From: BOG-908 sp964250925
Lineage (GTDB): Bacteria > Pseudomonadota > Alphaproteobacteria > Acetobacterales > Acetobacteraceae
Direction: 5' to 3'
Length of the DNA stretch: 10,449 bases
NCBI GenBank assembly: GCA_964250925.1
Contig: CAXUHU010000118.1
Location: 1 to 10,449, forward strand
Part shown: piece after piece, positions 5,756-10,449 of the stretch
Numbering within the stretch: position 1 is the stretch's first letter
Layout: each line of letters starts with the position of its first letter
Notes under the pieces: model-generated
Seen by the model: only the letters and a program-made list of their open reading frames with translations
The model's database searches: none
What the model was told of the DNA's origin: nothing
Translations under genes and position numbers: made by a program

Positions 5756-7282
5756 ATGCCGAACGCGGGCCTGGACGATCCTGTGCTGTGCCATGTGGCA
5801 CAGGCCTTTCGCGACAGCCTGCCATCCCGCTTTGACGTGGTCCTGTCCCGCATCGACGGCCTGGACAGGATAGGCATACCCGTCGTCCAGGCGGCCCTGA
5901 TTGGCGAACGCGGGCAGGTTACGGCCGGCTATGGTTACGGCACGACCGAGATCGAGGCGCAGGTGGGGGCGCTGGGCGAGTTGTGCGAGGAGGTGCACGC
6001 CGGCGCCTGGCTGGCCACCGCCTCGCGCCAAGTCGCCAGCCACGCCGCTTTGGTGCGCGCCCATGGCGAGGACGCCGCGCTCGACCCGCTGACGCTCTGC
6101 CTGGCGGCCGGTTCCGGCTACACGCCGGAGCAGCCGCTGTCCTGGGTGACGGGCCGCCGCTGGCCGTCTGGCGAGGCGGTGCTGGTGCCAGCCGAGTGGG
6201 TGGCGGCACACGCCTACCAGCTGGGCGAACCGCCACGGCTGATCACGCCGATCACCAACGGCCTGGGCGCCGGGCTGGACCTGCCCCACGCGGTAGGCCA
6301 TGCGGTCATGGAGCTTTTGCAGCGCGACGGCAACGTCGTCTCGTTCCGCGCGCTGGACCAGGGCGTGGTCATCGACCTGATGCCGGGATTGCTGCCCGAG
6401 ATCGACGCGCTTCTGGCGCACCTGCACGCGCTGGGCATCCGACCGCTGTTCAAGCTGGCCGCCACGGATATGGGTTTGGCCAATCTTTACGTGGTTGGCG
6501 ACGATACCGGTTGCCCCGACTTCGCCCTGCAGATCAGCGCCTGCGGCGAGGCGTCGCACCCCGACAGCGCGCGGGCGTTGCGCAAGGCATTGTTGGAGTT
6601 CATCGGATCGCGGTCGCGCAAGGCGGCCACGCACGGTCCGCTGGAGCGCGCGCGCGCCGTGTTGCCGCCGAATTTCGTGGCCCAGCACGGGGCCGGCTTC
6701 AAGGCGGAGGAGGACCGGGCGCTGAATGCCATGGCAGACTGGTTGGCCTTACCGCCTGGCGAATTGCGCGGCCTGCTGTCGGCCACGGTGTTCGGCCAGC
6801 GGCGGCACGTCGGGTTCGCAACATTGCCGAGCGTGCCACCCGGCGCGGTGGCCAGTGCCCAGGACCGGCTGGCGCTGCTGACGGACCGATTGGCAAGCGA
6901 GGAACTGGGGATCGTCGCCGTGGATTGCTCGCCGGCCGGTGGCGCCGTCCGCATTGTGCGCGCCATCGTGCCGGGGCTGGAAACCGAGACGATGAGCTAC
7001 GGTCGCATCGGCTGGCGCGGTGTAGCCCGGCTGCGCGCCCGTGGTGACCGCCTGATTTTGGACGCCCCCCGCGCCGGCGCCTTGCACGTGCGGCTGCGCG
7101 CCGAGGACGAGGCGCGCGCCGGCGGCCCTGCCTGGTTCGATGCCGAACGCGCCCGCCGGCTCACCGACCCACTCTACCCTCTCTATCGCGAGTGCGGACC
7201 ATTTTCGGCACAGCGCCGGCTGCACGAGCGGACGGAGCGCGGTGCGCCAGAACTGACTGCTGCGCACAAGGACGAATGGTAG
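5756..7282 (+). CDS. YcaO-domain protein (ATP-dependent cyclodehydratase/thioamidation-type fold)
   Basis: A 508-residue protein with the three YcaO ATP-binding regions in order: GTTEIEAQVGALGELCEEV (62-80), TNGLGAGLDLPHAVGHAVME (167-186, with Arg190 and Asp191 just after), and CGEASHPDSARALRKALLEF (263-282) followed by IGSRSR. IVRAIVPGLE (399-408) matches the late PGLE region of the family. YcaO enzymes use ATP to activate backbone amides, making azolines, amidines or thioamides in peptides; E. coli YcaO instead supports RimO-dependent ribosomal protein S12 modification. The Pro-rich PxPxP end of azoline-forming members is missing; this one ends AHKDEW. No E1-like/ocin-ThiF partner, TfuA, dehydrogenase or obvious precursor peptide is in the window, so the substrate is unknown. 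GGGAG lies 11 nt before ATG 5756, somewhat far. Its stop overlaps the OpgH start (ATGGTAG), so the two are translationally coupled. Confidence 0.88.
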   Translation: MPNAGLDDPVLCHVAQAFRDSLPSRFDVVLSRIDGLDRIGIPVVQAALIGERGQVTAGYGYGTTEIEAQVGALGELCEEVHAGAWLATASRQVASHAALVRAHGEDAALDPLTLCLAAGSGYTPEQPLSWVTGRRWPSGEAVLVPAEWVAAHAYQLGEPPRLITPITNGLGAGLDLPHAVGHAVMELLQRDGNVVSFRALDQGVVIDLMPGLLPEIDALLAHLHALGIRPLFKLAATDMGLANLYVVGDDTGCPDFALQISACGEASHPDSARALRKALLEFIGSRSRKAATHGPLERARAVLPPNFVAQHGAGFKAEEDRALNAMADWLALPPGELRGLLSATVFGQRRHVGFATLPSVPPGAVASAQDRLALLTDRLASEELGIVAVDCSPAGGAVRIVRAIVPGLETETMSYGRIGWRGVARLRARGDRLILDAPRAGALHVRLRAEDEARAGGPAWFDAERARRLTDPLYPLYRECGPFSAQRRLHERTERGAPELTAAHKDEW

Positions 7283-8898
7283 CGGCCACCCTGACGCGCG
7301 AGCCCGTCCGGCTGAGGCGGGCGGTCCTTCTGGCCCTGGTTCTGGCCGTCACAGGCGCGCTGGCGGCGCTCGGCGTGGCGGTGCTTGCGCCAGGCGGCTG
7401 GACGGTCACGAAGCTGCTCCTGCTGGGCTGTCTCGCCGTCAACGCGCCATGGCTGGGGTTGTCCGCCGCCACGGGACTGATCGGTTTCGCCATCCGCATG
7501 CTGGCGCGCGACCCGGTTGCCTGCGTGTTGCCGCAGCTCGGTCTGGTGTCGCCCAGCCAGCCGATCGGCCTGCACACCGCCATTGCCGTCTGCGTGCGCG
7601 ACGAGGCAGTAGCGCCGGTGTTCGCCAAGCTGGCCGAGATCGCAGCCGCGCTGGATGCGGCCGGGCTGAGCGACCGGTTCACGCTGTGCGTGCTGTCCGA
7701 CACGGCAACGGAAGCGATCGCGCAACACGAAGCGCAGGCCACGGCTGCGCTGCGCGCCGGCTACGGGCCGCAAATCCTGTATCGCCGCCGCGTCGTCAAT
7801 ACCGGTTACAAGGCGGGCAACGTGATGTCGTTCCTGGACGAGCATGCGGACCGGTTCGAGCTGATGCTGTGCCTCGATGCCGACTCCGCCATGTCGCTGC
7901 CCGCCATCGCCCGCATGGTGCGCGTGATGCAGGCCGACCCGCTTCTCGCCATCTTGCAGGCCACCTTCCACGGCCAGCCGGCGCGCACGCTGTTCCCGCG
8001 CCTGTTCGGCTTCGGCCACCGGCACGGCTTGCGCGTCTGGGCCACCGGCCAAGCCTGGTGGCAGGCCGACCAGGGACCCTACTGGGGCCACAACGCGATC
8101 GTGCGCGTAGCTCCGTTCCGTGCGCATTGCCGGCTTGATCCGCTGCCGGGTGGCGCGCTGATCCTGTCGCACGACCACGTGGAGGCCGCGCGCCTGCAGG
8201 CTGCGGGCTGGAAGATTCGTGTGCTGGCCAGCGACGAGGGCTCCAGCGAGTCGCATCCGCCCACGCTGCCCGAGTATCTCGGCCGCGACGTGCGCTGGGC
8301 GGCGGGCAACATGCAGTATCGCTACCTGCTGGGCCGGCCCGACCTCGGGCCTCTCGGGCGGTTCCAGATGCTGCAGGCGATCCTGCATTACGTTCTGACG
8401 CCGTTCTGGTTCGCCATGCTGCCGCTGGCCGCCGTGAACGGTGCGTTGGGCGATGCGGGCGCGGTGCCGCGTGCCCCCCTGGCCGGCCTGCTCGTGGCGG
8501 GCTGGCTTACGCTGCACGGACCAAAGCTGCTGGGCTATGCCGAGGCGCTGCTGTTGCCCGAGCGCACCGGCCCCGCTACACCCCGCTTCCTACGCGACGT
8601 GTTGGCGGAACTCGCCTACACGGCGCTGCTTGACCCGATCATCGCGCTGCAGAAAAGCTGGGCGGTGCTGTGCCTGGCCATGGGCCCGCGCGCCGGCTGG
8701 TCGGGCCAGAACCGCGACGAGCACACGGTGTCGTGGAGCACGGCGGCCCGCCTGTTCTGGCCGCACACGTTGGCGGGGCTGGTCATCCTGGCGCTGTTTG
8801 CGGCAACGTCGGCGCTGGCCACCATCGTGGCGCTGCCGTTCACGCTGGGGTTAGTTTTCGCCATACCGTTCGCGGTTCTGACGTCGAGTGTTTGGTAG
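7276..8898 (+). CDS. mdoH: Glucans biosynthesis glucosyltransferase H-like protein (OpgH/MdoH, GT2)
   Basis: A 540-residue polytopic membrane glycosyltransferase. Two N-terminal membrane segments (about 15-37, 44-73) precede a cytosolic GT2 domain (about 98-345), then membrane segments near 366-390, 402-420, 445-465, 497-517 and 519-535. GT2/OpgH signatures: VCVRDE (105-110), NTGYKAGNV (175-183), LDADS (200-204), YWGHNAIVRVAPF (269-281, near-identical to OpgH), SHDHVEAARLQAAGW (298-312) and GRDVRWAAGNMQYRYLL (336-352, the RW product-binding motif). OpgH polymerises glucose from UDP-glucose into beta-1,2-linked osmoregulated periplasmic glucan and passes it across the inner membrane. E. coli OpgH is about 847 residues with a long cytosolic N-terminus; this one lacks most of that. 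No opgG is visible. ATG 7276 overlaps the YcaO stop, with AAGGA at 7268..7272; a GTG at 7192 would add 28 residues inside YcaO with no membrane-protein character, so I rejected it. Confidence 0.9.
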   Translation: MVAATLTREPVRLRRAVLLALVLAVTGALAALGVAVLAPGGWTVTKLLLLGCLAVNAPWLGLSAATGLIGFAIRMLARDPVACVLPQLGLVSPSQPIGLHTAIAVCVRDEAVAPVFAKLAEIAAALDAAGLSDRFTLCVLSDTATEAIAQHEAQATAALRAGYGPQILYRRRVVNTGYKAGNVMSFLDEHADRFELMLCLDADSAMSLPAIARMVRVMQADPLLAILQATFHGQPARTLFPRLFGFGHRHGLRVWATGQAWWQADQGPYWGHNAIVRVAPFRAHCRLDPLPGGALILSHDHVEAARLQAAGWKIRVLASDEGSSESHPPTLPEYLGRDVRWAAGNMQYRYLLGRPDLGPLGRFQMLQAILHYVLTPFWFAMLPLAAVNGALGDAGAVPRAPLAGLLVAGWLTLHGPKLLGYAEALLLPERTGPATPRFLRDVLAELAYTALLDPIIALQKSWAVLCLAMGPRAGWSGQNRDEHTVSWSTAARLFWPHTLAGLVILALFAATSALATIVALPFTLGLVFAIPFAVLTSSVW

Positions 8899-8903
8899 AC
8901 AGC

Positions 8904-8924
8904 GGTTCTCTGAAGAAAAGAACC
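8904..8924. repeat. Hairpin after the OpgH stop
   Basis: GGTTCT (8904..8909) and AGAACC (8919..8924) form a 6-bp stem around a 9-base A-rich loop, six bases after the OpgH stop and before the convergent truncated sensor gene. The plus strand continues with AAAAAACTTTG, not a T-run, so it is not a canonical terminator for OpgH; on the minus strand the T-run precedes the stem. The AT-rich character contrasts with its surroundings. Confidence 0.35.
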
Positions 8925-8983
8925 AAAAAACTTTGATCCTCGCGCGTGGCTATCGGCAAAGCGAGTTCGAACAAGCAAGAGTC

Positions 8984-9802
8984 TTAGCGGCGCCCTGTAC
9001 CCTGCCCGGCGCTCCTCGCGTCCACGCGCGTGTCCCCGATCGCGACCGTTCGGCCTGCGCGGTAGTCCGCATCGAGCTCGGGGCCGAAATCGGCGATGCG
9101 GTAGCGGCCCCTGACCGCCACATGCGTCGTGCCGTCCCACTCGCCGGCGATGTCGATGTGCGCGTTGTCCGCCGTCACCTCGGCGTAGCCCACGCGCGCC
9201 ACGCCGAGGCGCCGGCCCAGCATCTCGGCCGCTTGCGCCATCACGGCGCGTGGCTCGGCCAGGTTGCGCAGGCGTTCTTCCAAGGCCAGCCGGAACGCGC
9301 CGCGGCGCTCGGCCAGTACGGCGATTGTCGTTTCGTTGCATAGACAAAATAGTCCGGCGACGCTGCCATCCTCGCCCCGCACCGGCGTGTAGCTGAAAGC
9401 GAAATGCGCCTCCTCCGGCGTGCCGTGCCGGTTGAGGACGAGCGCGATGTCGTCCATGTGGACCGGTTCGCCGCGAAAGACCCGGTCGAACAGCGGCACG
9501 AGATCCTCGCGGACCTCGGCCCAGACGTCGAAGAACGGTCGTCCGAGTGCGGCGGGATGCTTGCCGCCCAGCACCGGGATGTAGGCGTCGTTGTAGAGCA
9601 GGATGCGCTCGGGTCCCCAGGCGATGAACATCGGCTGGTGCGCGGCGAGCATGACCCCCACCAGCGTGCGCAACGGCAACGGCCATAGGCTGAACGGCCC
9701 GAGCGGCGTGGCCGACCAATCGTGCCGATGCATCGCGCTGCCGAGGATGCCGCCGCTCTCCAGGTTCGGATGCAGCCCCGCCTCGGCGGGCTCAACGCTC
9801 AT
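8984..9802 (-). CDS. Truncated PAS/GAF sensor (front part of a sensor histidine kinase)
   Basis: A 272-residue protein matching the N-terminus of large PAS/GAF sensor kinases. Residues 26-50 carry the typical HDWSATPLGPFSLWPLPLRT opening; the PAS domain spans about 50-165 (PMFIAWGPERILLYNDAYIP, GKHPAALGRPFFDVWAEV, HFAFSYTPVRGEDGSVAGLF). After the helix AERRGAFRLALEERLRNLAEP, a GAF domain begins at about 185 (LGVARVGYAEV, YRIADFGPELDADYRAGRTV). It breaks off after DTRVDARSAG, where relatives continue through GAF into a histidine kinase, often with a receiver domain; here six residues (QGTGRR) and a stop follow. Only 85 bp separate its stop from the OpgH stop, so the missing part is not adjacent in another frame. 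It therefore lacks phosphotransfer residues and is either a decaying remnant or a stand-alone sensor. ATG 9802 gives the expected N-terminus; the ribosome binding site is weak. Confidence 0.75.
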   Translation of the reverse strand: MSVEPAEAGLHPNLESGGILGSAMHRHDWSATPLGPFSLWPLPLRTLVGVMLAAHQPMFIAWGPERILLYNDAYIPVLGGKHPAALGRPFFDVWAEVREDLVPLFDRVFRGEPVHMDDIALVLNRHGTPEEAHFAFSYTPVRGEDGSVAGLFCLCNETTIAVLAERRGAFRLALEERLRNLAEPRAVMAQAAEMLGRRLGVARVGYAEVTADNAHIDIAGEWDGTTHVAVRGRYRIADFGPELDADYRAGRTVAIGDTRVDARSAGQGTGRR

Positions 9803-10074
9803 CAGGTCGACCGCTGGCCTGGGAACGGCCGCAGACGTGCCCGCGCGATGCCGTTGCTACGTGTTCAATGATAATCCGGCTCCTGTCGCGTGGACGTTCA
9901 CGCCGACGAAACATAGGGGCGAGTCCTCGACGGTCCAACTCGGTGCGCAGCGCGTTGTCGCAACAGTGTCGATCATGCAACGGTATCGGCCCTGCGGAGG
10001 CAGTGGCTGATCGGCATGCCGCGCCCGCAACCCAGCCGACCGGACATGGCGGATTGATGGAAGGAGAATGTGTC

Positions 10075-10194
10075 GTGTCACGTGAAAACGATCAATTCTT
10101 GAACGAGACGATGAGCAAGCGTGGGGGGACTCCACTTGAGGGCGCAGGTGAAGCGCGGCAAGCGGATTGTCTACGTCGACAACAAGCTTTGTGA
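10075..10194 (+). CDS. Possible 39-residue small protein, unknown
   Basis: A short hydrophilic ORF with GTG start, supported mainly by a textbook ribosome binding site AAGGAG (10061..10066) 8 nt upstream. The product has a charged N-terminal part (RENDQFLNETMSKRGG) and an Arg/Gln-rich end (ADCLRRQQAL) with one Cys. It matches no family I know. It could be a true small protein, a leader peptide, or chance. Its location in a low-GC gap after a truncated gene makes a decayed gene remnant equally possible. Confidence 0.2.
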   Translation: MSRENDQFLNETMSKRGGTPLEGAGEARQADCLRRQQAL

Positions 10195-10249
10195 AAACTC
10201 TCGACGTCCGCACAATCGAATTCGCCGGTGCTACCAGGCTACTCCGCGG

Positions 10250-10385
10250 CGACCATCGTTCGGAGCGGACCACTCGGATGTAAGGCTTGCCGGCACATTG
10301 AGCGTATTCCGATCATCGTTATATTGAATCGAAAGACGGCAGTATCTTGACCAGGTTGGGCAATCAATGCAGGCCGACCATCGTT
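10250..10385. repeat. Three spaced copies of CGAYCATCGTT
   Basis: CGACCATCGTT at 10250..10260, CGATCATCGTT at 10310..10320 and CGACCATCGTT at 10375..10385, with start-to-start spacing of 60 and 65 bp. The middle copy contains a perfect dyad CGAT-C-ATCG; the outer copies have one mismatch to it. They are all in the same orientation. They could be binding sites for a DNA-binding protein or chance repeats. Confidence 0.35.
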
Positions 10386-10449
10386 GGCGCGACGGCTGAT
10401 CGAATGTCGTATTCCTCCTGTTGCAGGGCGCAGTACTCTGCTAGCAGTC

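Larger units (their letters stand above)
9803..10449. other. 647-bp stretch without a convincing gene
   Basis: Base composition is visibly less GC-rich than the rest, and no frame on either strand gives a recognisable protein. The longest frame (minus, 9857..10273) is Arg/Ser/His-rich with no domain character. One short frame deserves mention: GTG 10075 to TGA 10194 (39 residues, starting VSRENDQFLNETMSKRGG) preceded by AAGGAG at 10061..10066 with an 8-nt spacing; an in-frame ATG at 10057 is also possible. No tRNA, rRNA, insertion sequence end or CRISPR repeat is seen. The stretch also holds three copies of an 11-base dyad-like motif near its end. It may be a regulatory or degenerate region upstream of a gene beyond the window. 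Confidence 0.5.

Noticed and set aside
5629..5877. Upstream extension of GT25 into the YcaO gene
   Set aside because: The added residues are Arg/Ser-rich without GT25 or TPR character and would erase the divergent promoter region.
5687..6688. 333-residue minus-strand frame opposite YcaO
   Set aside because: Low-complexity Arg/Gln/Val composition with no motif; overlaps the whole first half of a well-supported YcaO gene and the divergent spacer.
7192..7275. GTG 7192 as OpgH start
   Set aside because: It would add 28 residues overlapping YcaO with no signal character; ATG 7276 has an AAGGA and the classic stop-start overlap.
7183..8517. 444-residue minus-strand frame opposite OpgH
   Set aside because: It is Arg/Gln/His-rich with no domain pattern and is antiparallel to a clear OpgH gene; a typical high-GC shadow.
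8904..8930. Intrinsic terminator for OpgH
   Set aside because: The hairpin is followed by A residues rather than a T-run on the plus strand, and on the minus strand the T-run comes before the stem; kept only as an inverted repeat.
9857..10273. 138-residue minus-strand frame in the gene-poor end
   Set aside because: No recognisable domain, no clear ribosome binding site, composition like random translation.

Overview
The window is GC-rich, tightly packed chromosomal DNA with long spurious ORFs opposite real genes, as expected at high GC. The gene content suggests an alphaproteobacterium: a DUF2076 protein, a SecG-type segment with an RSILD tail, a GH17 beta-glucan enzyme carrying membrane segments, a short OpgH-like glucosyltransferase, and the front half of a PAS/GAF sensor kinase. 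I cannot name the genus.

Layout. On the minus strand, a CoA-binding YccU-like gene (638..1060) is followed by a DUF2076 gene (1..546). The DUF2076 frame runs without a stop into what looks like the second half of SecG and leaves the window. On the plus strand a membrane-anchored GH17 enzyme (1101..2693) is followed by two small membrane proteins (2728..2958, 3012..3506). These converge on a minus-strand operon read GT25 glycosyltransferase (4474..5628) then SDR oxidoreductase (3564..4415). Divergent from GT25, across a 127-bp spacer with inverted repeats, is a plus-strand pair: a YcaO-domain protein (5756..7282) and an OpgH/MdoH-type glucosyltransferase (7276..8898) whose start overlaps the YcaO stop. 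Converging on OpgH is a truncated PAS/GAF sensor (8984..9802). The last ~650 bases have no convincing gene.

How the genes may work together. GH17 and OpgH both act on beta-glucans in known systems (linear or cyclic osmoregulated periplasmic glucans, beta-1,3/1,6-glucans), so the middle of the window reads as a cell-envelope glycan region. The unexpected members are the YcaO protein, an ATP-dependent peptide-backbone or protein-modifying fold, and the divergent GT25 with a TPR-like N-terminus. No YcaO partner (TfuA, E1/ocin-ThiF-like protein, dehydrogenase) or obvious precursor peptide is visible. The GT25/YcaO/OpgH arrangement is therefore the best candidate for an undescribed system. The DUF2076-SecG chimera is the most striking single gene and needs an assembly check first.
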